Below, one piece after another: positions 17,481 to 25,193 of a stretch of DNA of 64,000 nt (the stretch's first letter is position 1; the number at the start of each line of letters is the position of its first letter). Source of the stretch: Paenibacillus camerounensis (lineage in GTDB: Bacteria; Bacillota; Bacilli; Paenibacillales; Paenibacillaceae); assembly GCF_000723885.1 (NCBI RefSeq), contig NZ_CCDG010000049.1, forward strand, positions 36,443 through 100,442, read 5' to 3'. The notes under the pieces are model-generated. The model was not told the origin of the DNA. It was given only the letters and a program-made list of their open reading frames with translations, and ran no database searches. A program made the position numbers and the translations under genes.

Positions 17481-18311
17481 TCACTTGTATTTCTTTAATA
17501 GTGTAATTTGGTTTTTAATTGAATACACCTCTATCTGTGTACCAAATTCGTTAGTGGTCGCTTCTCCATAACAAACTATTAATGAGTTCTCTATGGATTT
17601 AATAAATTCTTTATTCTTCTCTGCGTAATCCCAACTAATAAACAAGGAAAAATCATTCGTATTCTTATATATTGGATTATTCCCTTTTGTTAGTGGAATC
17701 TTAATGTTATTTTTAATAATCTGAGCAGATCTTGTATTGCCTCTCAAAATACAGATAGCTCTTTTTTCTTGCGATTGTTCTATTCTTTCAATAATTTCAT
17801 CCTGACTCCCAATTAATTCTTTCAATTTTATAGTGCTTCCATCCTCTATTAAAAGCTGCAACTCCTCAAACTCCGGCTTTATTTTGAAATAATTCTTATT
17901 ATCTAATAAATTTATCAGACTATATATAAATTTCTTACTTCTTTTACCCGCAAATACCCTGGCTTTTTTTGATCTGTTAACACTCAAGTTAGTTTGATTA
18001 CTATTTAATCTCTTTGCTCTAGGAAGAATTGTTGATACTAATAGTTCAACTTCACCCACATTTTCATGTTTTTCTTTCTGGCTTTCTATAATAGGTATAA
18101 CACAGTTATTTTTGTGACTAGTAAGAGGCCAATTTTTAAAATGAGGATCATTATGCTCTTTACCTCTGGAAAATTGAACTTTTACACCACAAAAAATACA
18201 AGTAAATTTATCTCTGGTCTTCTCATACTTGTGAAACTCGCCATCTACATCAAGTGCGCACAAATACGTTTGCTTTCTATTAAAATAAATGGCATGACTC
18301 ATTCTTGACAT
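17481..18311 (-). CDS. Hypothetical protein with CoiA-like N-terminal zinc-binding motif
   Basis: A 276-aa protein starting at ATG 18311 with GGAGG 6 bases upstream; an in-frame ATG at 18359 has no site. The N-terminus has C-x2-C (Cys38, Cys41), then PHF (His57), and H-x3-C (His66, Cys70). This spacing resembles the zinc site of CoiA-like competence and nuclease proteins. No catalytic motif is obvious in the C-terminal part. It is the first gene of the first island module. A role in DNA handling or defence is a guess from motif and neighbours. Confidence 0.6.
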   Translation of the reverse strand: MSRMSHAIYFNRKQTYLCALDVDGEFHKYEKTRDKFTCIFCGVKVQFSRGKEHNDPHFKNWPLTSHKNNCVIPIIESQKEKHENVGEVELLVSTILPRAKRLNSNQTNLSVNRSKKARVFAGKRSKKFIYSLINLLDNKNYFKIKPEFEELQLLIEDGSTIKLKELIGSQDEIIERIEQSQEKRAICILRGNTRSAQIIKNNIKIPLTKGNNPIYKNTNDFSLFISWDYAEKNKEFIKSIENSLIVCYGEATTNEFGTQIEVYSIKNQITLLKKYK

Positions 18312-18658
18312 TACTATCCTCCAATTCACATCAATTTCTGATAATGTTCTGTTCTTCATGAAACTTGACGAATTTAGACCATTAGGCTAGGAACGAGTGT
18401 GCTTAACCGCGTAGGGGTATCCGTGGTAGACTACCTACATGGATTGTCACATACGGATCGAGGTAAGTCTATTGCAATAAGTACTCCATTCTTATGTAGA
18501 CTAATATGATCTTTCTTTAGAATCACTTTCGCATATTTTTGAACATATGAACATGGCAAAAGTATGGCGAATCAAAAAGTCCCCCATCATACTGCAACTT
18601 TATATTTTTTTGATTCACACAAACATCTCATCAATGACAAGTTCTTGGGTATCAACAA
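18312..18658. other. Gene-free stretch between module 1 and yyaL copy 2
   Basis: About 350 bp. A short + frame around 18384-18495 looks protein-like but has no start and no recognisable family. I see no promoter, repeat or RNA gene that I can support. Confidence 0.4.
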
Positions 18659-18896
18659 CTAGCTATACCTAATAGATAAGAAGACAGGCTTATTGTCGCG
18701 TTTAGCGACTTCAAAATCCTCTTCAGACCAAGGGAACCAATCCACCGGGTTGTGTGCATGTTGCAGCAGATACGGCGACTTCTCCTTAGCTAATCTATTG
18801 GGTACTTTTTGAGTTGTCATGGGGCATCACCTCGTTTCAATGGGATTTAGGTAAAGTATTGCTTAGGGTTAGTTTACCCAAAATGGTGGGGGAAAG
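18629..18896 (-). repeat. yyaL 5'-end repeat, copy 2
   Basis: A direct repeat of 13675-13940: CATCAATGACAAGT, 8 unique bases (TCTTGGGT), ATCAACAACTAGC, the 53-codon frame, the ribosome binding site and the leader hairpin (18846-18882). The two copies are 4,954 bp apart and bound the first island module. Confidence 0.88.
18659..18820 (-). pseudogene. yyaL N-terminal fragment, copy 2 (53 codons)
   Basis: A second 53-codon yyaL 5' end with the same start, the same ribosome binding site and the same TAG after the YS codons. It differs from copy 1 at several codons (VDWF for VNWF, EEDFEVAKRDN for EEAFNKAKQEN, IRYS for IGYS). Nineteen bases past the Ser codon the sequence ACTTGTCATTGATGA again resembles the TCHWC codons but runs into stops. 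The body of yyaL does not follow, so this copy cannot encode a full protein. Confidence 0.85.
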
Positions 18897-18955
18897 CACA
18901 GTTTAAGGAAAAAAGGTAGCAACACCTCAATGTATTAAATGTTTTCCTCATTATC

Positions 18956-19432
18956 TCAATTAGTTAACCGCAGATAATGCATTTTAATATCTTGTAATGC
19001 GAAACTTAAATCAAACGATGCTTCAATAGCAATATAAAAGGCAATAATACTAGCTAATAGAAATACAACTGCTACATCTTTAAGTATTTTCCTGTTCTTC
19101 TTACAAAGGTAAAAGCAAATCACTGCTACTATTATAAAGTATGATGACGATATGATTAGTTTTGAAAATACCCGTTTAATATCACTTACAGCCATCATAT
19201 AATTTTGCAATTCATCTTTATTGTCGATACTTTCCTTGATAGTGGTTATATCTCCTTTGTAACCTACCCTCCAGGAGAATGAATTTCCCTCTTTGGTTAC
19301 GCTGTACTCATAGCCCATACCTGTACCATCAACTATAACTCCTGAATATTCTTGTGTATCTTCTTCACTTTGGGTACAAGCCGATAATATTAAAGTGAAA
19401 CAAAGCAAGACAATCGGAATATATTTTTTTAT
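18956..19432 (-). CDS. Putative lipoprotein with membrane segments and ATA at the start position
   Basis: The frame reads back through a lipoprotein signal (KKYIPIVLLCFTLILSAC, lipobox LSAC) to ATA 19432. This codon sits 9 bases after GGGAGGGG. No ATG, GTG or TTG upstream of the signal sequence exists in frame; the inner TTG 19408 would cut the signal. The 158-aa product has a short extracellular part, then two hydrophobic segments. No family is recognised. Together with 16856-17302 it is the second island gene with ATA in place of ATG. Confidence 0.55.
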   Translation of the reverse strand: MKKYIPIVLLCFTLILSACTQSEEDTQEYSGVIVDGTGMGYEYSVTKEGNSFSWRVGYKGDITTIKESIDNKDELQNYMMAVSDIKRVFSKLIISSSYFIIVAVICFYLCKKNRKILKDVAVVFLLASIIAFYIAIEASFDLSFALQDIKMHYLRLTN

Positions 19433-19534
19433 GATAATTATCCCCTCCCTTAATTAGTAAGCACCACCGACATCCCACCAAAGACAATTAGAATAGCCGA
19501 TGCTCTTTATAATAACGTCCATCATCTTAGCCCT

Positions 19535-19828
19535 CTAGATAATGCTGACTTTCGCAATATCCTTTCCAGCCCAAAGATTAAAGCTATATCCTGATTCGAG
19601 CAATTGCCAAGGTGCTTCGTCAACTATAAAAGCAACATCAGCATATGTATTCCACGTATCTCCAATATGTCCTGTTATCCTAACCAGCACAGTCCACGTT
19701 TCGCCATAACTTGTCTTATCCTTCATTTCACCATAGTATACAACTAGGTCACGCATCCACTCGTTCACTGGGAACTTGCTCGGGTCTTTATTCCACTTAA
19801 TGAGCGCTTTACACAATCTATTCTCCAC
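19535..19828 (-). CDS. Small hypothetical protein, immunity-like
   Basis: A 97-aa protein. The GTG at 19828 is preferred because GGAGAGAG lies 7-8 bases upstream; the frame extends to ATG 19864 without a site. The pattern (VVYYGEMKDKTSYGETW, DVAFIVDEAPWQLL, FNLWAGKDIAKV) is like small immunity proteins of polymorphic toxin systems, but I cannot name a family. It follows the 19870-20598 gene closely. Confidence 0.55.
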   Translation of the reverse strand: MENRLCKALIKWNKDPSKFPVNEWMRDLVVYYGEMKDKTSYGETWTVLVRITGHIGDTWNTYADVAFIVDEAPWQLLESGYSFNLWAGKDIAKVSII

Positions 19829-19869
19829 AAATATCTCTCTCCATTGTACAGATTGCACGTTCATATATT

Positions 19870-20598
19870 TTATTTATACGTACGTATCGCCCATTCATCT
19901 TTATTATATACAAGCCAATATTCTAAGTTAGCTTTCGCCTTATGTCTTTCCATGTTGTTATATACATCATCAAAGTCCATGTTTGTTCCAATAATGTTGA
20001 AAGGGATTTCTATGCTGTTGCTTGATTTAACAATTCTATAAAAATCGACCAGTATCCCATCTTTAGCGAATAACATTAATTGTTCTCCAATATCGGGACC
20101 TAATAACGACACATTCTTTCGATAAGACTTCAATCTATTTGAAAGCAGACGTCCTAACACATCAAGATATTGATTTTTATCTTTATAGTAGATTTTATTA
20201 AACCAGCCATCATCATGCGCTAAGTACACAAACTTATTATTGAGTTTTTCAAAGAAAGGGCCTTTAAGTGGTTGTTTATAATGCCCTAAATACAATAGCT
20301 CCGCTTTCTCATGTGATGTAAGATTATCCAGGTTAATCATCTCATCAAAATCCACCCAACAAAAATCACCATAAGAATACACATTTTCTCTATACAGGTC
20401 GTTTAGATTTTCTTTTCTTACAAATTCTAGCCTTAGCCCATTATGAAAGTCCTCACCTGTATATCCAGATGCAAGGAGCAATATATTGCGTGGTTCAATT
20501 GTAAGGCTATTGATAAAGTCAATAAATTCAATTCCCATTGATGTTACTGACTGTTCACTTTCGTTATAGATCATATAAATAACATCTTTTGTTTTCAT
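19870..20598 (-). CDS. Hypothetical protein preceded by a ten-G tract
   Basis: A 242-aa soluble protein of unknown function. The segment LLYLGHYKQPLKGPFFEKLN and the following FVYLAHDDGWFNKIYY look like a conserved Bacillales hypothetical family that I recall but cannot name with confidence. ATG 20598 is preferred; a TTG at 20613 would translate the G-tract. Ten G residues (20602-20611, minus strand) end 3 bases before the ATG and would act as, or alter, the ribosome binding site. Confidence 0.6.
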   Translation of the reverse strand: MKTKDVIYMIYNESEQSVTSMGIEFIDFINSLTIEPRNILLLASGYTGEDFHNGLRLEFVRKENLNDLYRENVYSYGDFCWVDFDEMINLDNLTSHEKAELLYLGHYKQPLKGPFFEKLNNKFVYLAHDDGWFNKIYYKDKNQYLDVLGRLLSNRLKSYRKNVSLLGPDIGEQLMLFAKDGILVDFYRIVKSSNSIEIPFNIIGTNMDFDDVYNNMERHKAKANLEYWLVYNKDEWAIRTYK

Positions 20599-20601
20599 CT
20601 G

Positions 20602-20611
20602 CCCCCCCCCC
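20602..20611 (-). repeat. Homopolymer of ten G at a ribosome binding site
   Basis: Ten consecutive C on the + strand give a G10 tract just before ATG 20598. Such tracts vary in length by slippage and can switch translation. They are also a common place for sequencing error. Confidence 0.8.
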
Positions 20612-20822
20612 AATTTTCACCAGCCAATCCACAAACCTCACTCTCCCCTCTATGATACTCCCTATTTCTTCAATTGTAGAGTTTAGCAGTCACTACTCAA
20701 TATAAGGTATAGTAGTAAGTGATTGATTTCCAATTGCTTCTGCTATCCTATTTCTTGCATATTGCATATTCGATTGTAATTAGATGAAAGACGAGCCACT
20801 TTGAATGAATGGGGGATTAGTG

Positions 20823-21860
20823 ATGGGCGTGGTATGGACAAGCTCTATGAGTGGTGCACCCTGGACAAGAAGTAAAATGATGGACGCGACGAAACAGCTG
20901 CGGCAGCGGGCGCTTATTTCATTTGTCATTGGTATAGACAAGCTCGAAGATTTGGCTGAATTAGATAAGCATGTGTTTGCTATACGCCCAGATTTAGTGC
21001 TGTCCATTAGTCAGGTTGATATGAAGGGGCGTTATACCCAGCAATTGCTACAGGCGATAGCGGAATTACAACATATCACTGCCTTGCAGTTACACCTTCG
21101 CCATAGCATTGATTTAAGTATACTTGGTAAGTTAGAGCGGTTGCATTATTTTTCAATAACCAGCAGACAGCCGGTACATTTAAGCTTTATTTCGAGCTTT
21201 ACAGAGCTTAAATATCTTTCGGTGCATGGGAAATTTCACGACTTATCACCGATAGGTGATGCTACCAGGCTGGATACAATACTTTTGAGCACTACTATTT
21301 ATGAGCTTGATTTTGTTCGTCAATTACCGAAGCTGAAGTGTCTCTTTATTCATGATTGTACATTGGAAGGCTCACTGGACGCACTGGTCGATTCGACAGT
21401 TACAATGCTCAGTTTAGCAGGTATACGTAACTTAACAGATTTAACGGAAATAGAATTAATGCATAAGCTCGTGTACCTGCGATTATCCTTATCCAAGGTG
21501 GAATTTTTATGCGATTTTTCTAGAATGCACGATCTTCGACAGCTTGAACTGGACCAGATGAAGGCTCTACAACAGATTGATCCTTTATGGACAGCACAGC
21601 GGCTTGAACGGTTAAGTCTAAGAGAGATTTCCACAGCCGTTAAAGCGAAGGATCTAGAGCCTTTGACCGAAATGGCGCATTTACAACAGCTGGATTTTCA
21701 GTTTATTGATTTTAATAAAGGCAGGATTACGGCATTACGGGAACGGTTCGCCCAAGCAGGGAAAGCACATATTCTCTATGAGAATATTCCTGAAGACCAG
21801 CGGATAGAGCCCCTGTCGCTATTGCATCTCCAAAAACATTTAGGACTAGATAAAAGCTAG
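20823..21860 (+). CDS. Leucine-rich-repeat-like protein
   Basis: A 345-aa protein without signal peptide. It has repeated short units of the LxxLxxLxL type, for example ELQHITALQLHL, KLERLHYFSI, FTELKYLSVHG, LPKLKCLFIHD, MHKLVYLRLSL and MHDLRQLELDQ. This suggests a curved leucine-rich scaffold for protein binding. ATG 20823 is chosen because GGGGGA lies 6 bases upstream; the frame extends to 20805. It is the only + strand gene in the island and the last before the third yyaL remnant. GC content is higher than in module 1. Partner and role are unknown. Confidence 0.7.
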   Translation: MGVVWTSSMSGAPWTRSKMMDATKQLRQRALISFVIGIDKLEDLAELDKHVFAIRPDLVLSISQVDMKGRYTQQLLQAIAELQHITALQLHLRHSIDLSILGKLERLHYFSITSRQPVHLSFISSFTELKYLSVHGKFHDLSPIGDATRLDTILLSTTIYELDFVRQLPKLKCLFIHDCTLEGSLDALVDSTVTMLSLAGIRNLTDLTEIELMHKLVYLRLSLSKVEFLCDFSRMHDLRQLELDQMKALQQIDPLWTAQRLERLSLREISTAVKAKDLEPLTEMAHLQQLDFQFIDFNKGRITALRERFAQAGKAHILYENIPEDQRIEPLSLLHLQKHLGLDKS

Positions 21861-21908
21861 CCAATGACCCAAGCCGTAATAGCCCGCCCCCCGTTCATGA
21901 ACGCGCAT

Positions 21909-21962
21909 AATAGATAAGGAGACAGGCTTGTTAGCGCACCTCGCGTTATTCAAAGCCTCTCC
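21909..21962 (-). pseudogene. yyaL N-terminal remnant, copy 3
   Basis: Fifty-four bases translate in one frame to GEALNNARCANKPVSLSI. This aligns without gaps to EEAFNKAKQENKPVFLSI of copy 1 (11 of 18 identical). The start region is missing; the DUF4097 gene ends 10 bp upstream. The TATAGC junction sequence is not retained. A perfect CGTTCATGAACG palindrome (21892-21903) follows. It marks the distal edge of the island. Confidence 0.75.
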
Positions 21963-21971
21963 TTAGCGGTT

Positions 21972-22844
21972 CTACCTTACACCAATGCTTCCTGAGTCAC
22001 TTTTAACATATAAGGAATTCTCCCCTAAGCCAATAGTTCCATCAACCTTCTTGTTGGTATTCTCCGTTGTTATGAGATTATCCAGACGGACCGTTGTATC
22101 ACCTTTGCCATTTTCCACTGCCAATTTCAAGCTGGCTGGAACGGTTAGATAATGAACCTGAATGTCCCCGGATTTCGTTTCGACTCTCGTCTCCCCTGTT
22201 TCTTCTACCCCGCTAAGAACGATTTCGCCGCTTTGGGTATACAGACTCATGACTGAACTGATCACATTGGTAAAATAAAGATCGTTCCCCCTGCCAGCTA
22301 CATCAATCCGCTCAAAAGAGCTGTCCTTAACATTCAGGTCCCCTTCTGTTAGATTAAAATCGCCCGAGTCTGCTTCCACCTGATTTAAGTGCATACTGCC
22401 AGCTTTATTTTCAATGAGCACACTATGGGTGACCAGCGCCCGGATCTTGATGTCTCCTTCATTATTAATCATACTGACCTGTTCCACTGTACTTTTAGGA
22501 ATAAAGACCGTGATCATCCCCTGCTTATGAAAAGAAAAGGCGGAGAACGCCCCTCCTATTTGCTTACCCTGCTGAATGACCAATCTGCCGGACTGGCTAG
22601 TCACTGTAACAGGAGCCTTGTTCTTGTCCGTCTGCTTTCCCTTAATGTCTACATGGACTTGATTGTCCTTTGACTCCTCCACCACAAGATTCCAGGAATC
22701 ACCTTTGAGCTCAATGCTCTTAATATCCTGAGCCGGAATCTGTTGCGTGAGCACAAAATCCTGCGATCTGCCCTGCAAGCCGATAACTAGAATTCCCGCC
22801 AGAACCAGCACCATCACTATCCAAATCCACTTATTTGATTTCAT
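21972..22844 (-). CDS. DUF4097 family protein (LiaG-like)
   Basis: A 290-aa protein with an N-terminal membrane anchor (about 5-23) and a long extracellular beta-rich region with repeated S-G-D/E-I type strands (MINNEGDIKI, DSGDFNLTEGDLNV, TKSGDIQV, KSDSGSIGVR), typical of DUF4097. Such proteins often accompany cell-envelope stress systems and ABC exporters. It starts 4 bp after the permease stop and is the last gene of the ABC operon. The function is not established. Confidence 0.85.
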   Translation of the reverse strand: MKSNKWIWIVMVLVLAGILVIGLQGRSQDFVLTQQIPAQDIKSIELKGDSWNLVVEESKDNQVHVDIKGKQTDKNKAPVTVTSQSGRLVIQQGKQIGGAFSAFSFHKQGMITVFIPKSTVEQVSMINNEGDIKIRALVTHSVLIENKAGSMHLNQVEADSGDFNLTEGDLNVKDSSFERIDVAGRGNDLYFTNVISSVMSLYTQSGEIVLSGVEETGETRVETKSGDIQVHYLTVPASLKLAVENGKGDTTVRLDNLITTENTNKKVDGTIGLGENSLYVKSDSGSIGVR

Positions 22845-22847
22845 AGC

Positions 22848-23552
22848 TTATACAACATCCTTTCTATCAATCATCCTGTACGACAGGTAAGCGATAGCCA
22901 ATCCCAGCAGGCAAAAAACGACAGGTACACCGATAAATTGAAACATGGATACTGAACGGCTTCCATCTGAAACCATAGAATTCAGCAGAATTCCCAGGAT
23001 TACGGAGCTGGTGATTGTGGTGGCAGTAGATTTTTTATGCATACCAAAAGACAACGGAATAAGACTTAAGCCTGCTGTCATTAAGGAAGCAATAAGAAGG
23101 GATGGGAGGGTAGCTGCTACATCTTCCTTTGACGCTGCTGTTTCGAAAAAATGCATATTGGGATTCAATAAGACGGTCAACACCTCAATGATGAAGGTAG
23201 AGATCACTACACCGAAGAAGCAGAAGCCGAACACAATCATTAGCTTTGCTTGCATCATTTTTTTGCGCGGTAAAGGATATGTGAACAGCAATTGAATCGT
23301 TTTCTCCTTATACTCATCAATCACCAGTCTGGAAATAAGAATGCCTGAAAAAACAACAAAGGTAATGCGGACAAAAATGTTAGCCAATGACATGAAGGCT
23401 GTAAAATCCATAAACATCGGTTCCTCCTGAACATTTGACAGTAGCGCCATTCCTGCTACCATTCCAAAAATAATAATCATACAAATCACAGCCCTTATCC
23501 CATATCCCGCCAGGTTATTTCTCTTCCATTCGATCTTCATTAATCTGAACAT
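22848..23552 (-). CDS. ABC-2 type exporter permease
   Basis: A 234-aa membrane protein with six predicted segments in the layout of bacitracin/lantibiotic-type ABC-2 permeases. The segment KEKTIQLLFTYPLPRKKMMQ is typical of the cytoplasmic loop of this family. The ATG at 23552 has GGAGG 8 bases upstream, inside the end of the ATPase gene; the longer frame to 23567 lacks a site. It should pair with the 23554-24273 ATPase. Confidence 0.88.
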   Translation of the reverse strand: MFRLMKIEWKRNNLAGYGIRAVICMIIIFGMVAGMALLSNVQEEPMFMDFTAFMSLANIFVRITFVVFSGILISRLVIDEYKEKTIQLLFTYPLPRKKMMQAKLMIVFGFCFFGVVISTFIIEVLTVLLNPNMHFFETAASKEDVAATLPSLLIASLMTAGLSLIPLSFGMHKKSTATTITSSVILGILLNSMVSDGSRSVSMFQFIGVPVVFCLLGLAIAYLSYRMIDRKDVV

Positions 23553-23553
23553 G

Positions 23554-24273
23554 TTATTTGCCTCCATTAATAATATTCAGAAAATACTCTTCAAGGTTAG
23601 CATTTTCTCTTCGGATGTCACTCATCTTGACTTCCTTGATGAAATGTCCATGATTAATAATTCCAATCGTATCCGCAATAGACTCAATCTCTGAAATAAT
23701 ATGGCTGGAGAGCAGAATGGTCATCCCGTAGTTATTCTTCAGCTCCAGCAATAGCATACGGATATCTCTGATCCCCACAGGGTCCAAACCATTAATCGGC
23801 TCATCCAAAATCAGAATTTCCGGTTTGGTAAGAATGGCTCTGGCAATTCCCAGGCGCTGCTTCATCCCAAGCGAGAACTGATGTACTTTTTTGTTCCCGG
23901 CTTCTTTTAAGCCTACCGTCTCCAGCACCTCAAGAATGCGGTTCTCCTCATGATACTGAGTGTACGCGCAGTGAACATTCAGGTTCTCGATGGCTGTTTT
24001 CCGGTCAAAAAAAACGGGATATTCGATGATGCTGCCGATATGCCGCAAGTATTGATAAGACGTTGGCGTAACAGTCTGATTCAGCACCACAACCTCGCCT
24101 GATGTCGGCTTCAGCAAATTCAGAATCATTTTCATTATTGTTGTTTTCCCTGCACCATTGGGTCCCAAGAACCCGTAGATCTCACCTTTTTCAATGTGCA
24201 TAGTTACATCTGAGACAATTTCAGTTCCTTTGTATTCCTTTGACAAGTGATTGATCTGGATTATGGATTCCAT
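23554..24273 (-). CDS. ABC transporter ATPase, BcrA/lantibiotic-resistance type
   Basis: A 239-aa ATPase. Walker A is GPNGAGKTT (37-45), the signature is FSLGMKQR (133-140) and Walker B is ILILDEP (153-159). The FSLGMKQR form is common in the BcrA/drug-export group. AAGGAG lies 9 bases before the ATG. The intergenic region upstream has a predicted LytTR operator, so the adjacent response regulator probably controls it. The exported substrate (antimicrobial peptide, signal peptide or lipid) is unknown. Confidence 0.92.
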   Translation of the reverse strand: MESIIQINHLSKEYKGTEIVSDVTMHIEKGEIYGFLGPNGAGKTTIMKMILNLLKPTSGEVVVLNQTVTPTSYQYLRHIGSIIEYPVFFDRKTAIENLNVHCAYTQYHEENRILEVLETVGLKEAGNKKVHQFSLGMKQRLGIARAILTKPEILILDEPINGLDPVGIRDIRMLLLELKNNYGMTILLSSHIISEIESIADTIGIINHGHFIKEVKMSDIRRENANLEEYFLNIINGGK

Positions 24274-24355
24274 GACTCTCGCTCCTTATGGGATGTTGTC
24301 TGTCTGCTGCCATTCCAGCATAAGGCTTTTATCCCCGGTTCAAGATAGCTACATC

Positions 24356-24385
24356 ACCAACAGTCCCTTAACCTTCATAAACGGT
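24356..24385 (-). promoter_or_regulatory. Predicted LytTR-type operator upstream of the ABC operon
   Basis: On the minus strand ACCGTTTAT (24377-24385) fits the LytTR half-site [TA][AC][CA]GTTN[AG][TG] exactly. ACTGTTGGT (24356-24364) fits with one mismatch. The two are separated by 12 bp, the usual spacing for LytTR direct repeats. A LytTR regulator gene lies next door. Confidence 0.6.
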
Positions 24386-24404
24386 ACTCTGGATCCCAAC
24401 ACAA

Positions 24405-24446
24405 AAAGTGCCGGCAGCTATGTATATAACAGCTTACCGGCACTTT
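24405..24446. terminator. Strong terminator after the LytTR gene
   Basis: AAAGTGCCGG and CCGGCACTTT form a perfect 10-bp stem with further inner pairing (AGCT/AGCT). It lies directly after the regulator stop and isolates the ABC operon from the two-component operon. Confidence 0.85.
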
Positions 24447-24449
24447 AAG

Positions 24450-25193
24450 TTATGATTGTCTTATGGCTTCCATCTTTTCAAGCGTTTCCTTCAGCAGCCG
24501 CCTTGAAACCAGACAGCTCTCGTTGTGATCAAACCAGATCCATTTGTTCTTTTTATCAACAGACCTGATATTGGCCAAATTAACTACAAACGCCCGATGG
24601 CAACGGAAGAGCCGTTTATCCTGATCTGCAATCTCATTTAATTCAGCATAAAAATCAAGAACCTTGGTCTTAGTAACCAATCTTATTTTATGAGCAATTT
24701 CCATCGTTTCGAAGAAAAGAATATCAGAAAACGGGATTTGAAAGCTGGTGTATTTATTCTCGAAAGAAAAGGTATCGGAACTCACTGGGATCGTTCTTCT
24801 TGAATTGGCAATTAACAGACACTCTTCGACTTTACGAACAAAATCAGCTTCTTGTAATTCTTTTTCAATAAAATCCAAAGCAGCTACACGATATTCAAAC
24901 GTTACCGGTGCAAGCTCGGAATGTGTGGTTACAAATACAATCGTGCCGTAAGCGTCCCTGCTTCTAATCTCCTTAGCGATAGCCAGCCCTTTTTGTTCCT
25001 CATGCTTGATCTCCAAATCGAGAAAATACAATTGATGGTCGGCTGCATCCGCAATTTTCTCCAGCAAATGATCAGGTTTTGCAGTTGAAAATAAACTCCG
25101 GTAAGTAATCCGATGCTTCAGCGCCAAGGTCTTAATGATGCGTTCCAGCCGCTGCTGCTGGATCAGGTTATCCTCTAGTATGTAAATGTTCAT
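24450..25193 (-). CDS. LytTR family response regulator (AgrA/ComE-like)
   Basis: A 247-aa regulator. The receiver domain has acidic residues Glu7-Asp8 and the phosphoacceptor Asp59 in YFLDLEI. The C-terminal LytTR DNA-binding domain follows (ILFFETMEIAHKI, FRCHRAFVVNLANI). It overlaps the kinase gene by 26 bp, so the two are co-translated. GGAG precedes the ATG. It probably binds the direct repeat at 24356-24385 and switches on the ABC exporter operon. No AgrB/AgrD-type peptide genes are visible, so the signal may be an external peptide or envelope stress. Confidence 0.92.
   Translation of the reverse strand: MNIYILEDNLIQQQRLERIIKTLALKHRITYRSLFSTAKPDHLLEKIADAADHQLYFLDLEIKHEEQKGLAIAKEIRSRDAYGTIVFVTTHSELAPVTFEYRVAALDFIEKELQEADFVRKVEECLLIANSRRTIPVSSDTFSFENKYTSFQIPFSDILFFETMEIAHKIRLVTKTKVLDFYAELNEIADQDKRLFRCHRAFVVNLANIRSVDKKNKWIWFDHNESCLVSRRLLKETLEKMEAIRQS

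Noticed and set aside
18384..18495. Protein-like + frame (RLGTSVLNRVGVSVVDYLHG)
   Set aside because: No start codon, no flanking gene and no family that I recognise; it may be a remnant, but I cannot support it.
13675..21970. Integrase, transposase or tRNA gene at the island
   Set aside because: None of the frames shows such motifs, and no tRNA-like sequence is seen at either edge.
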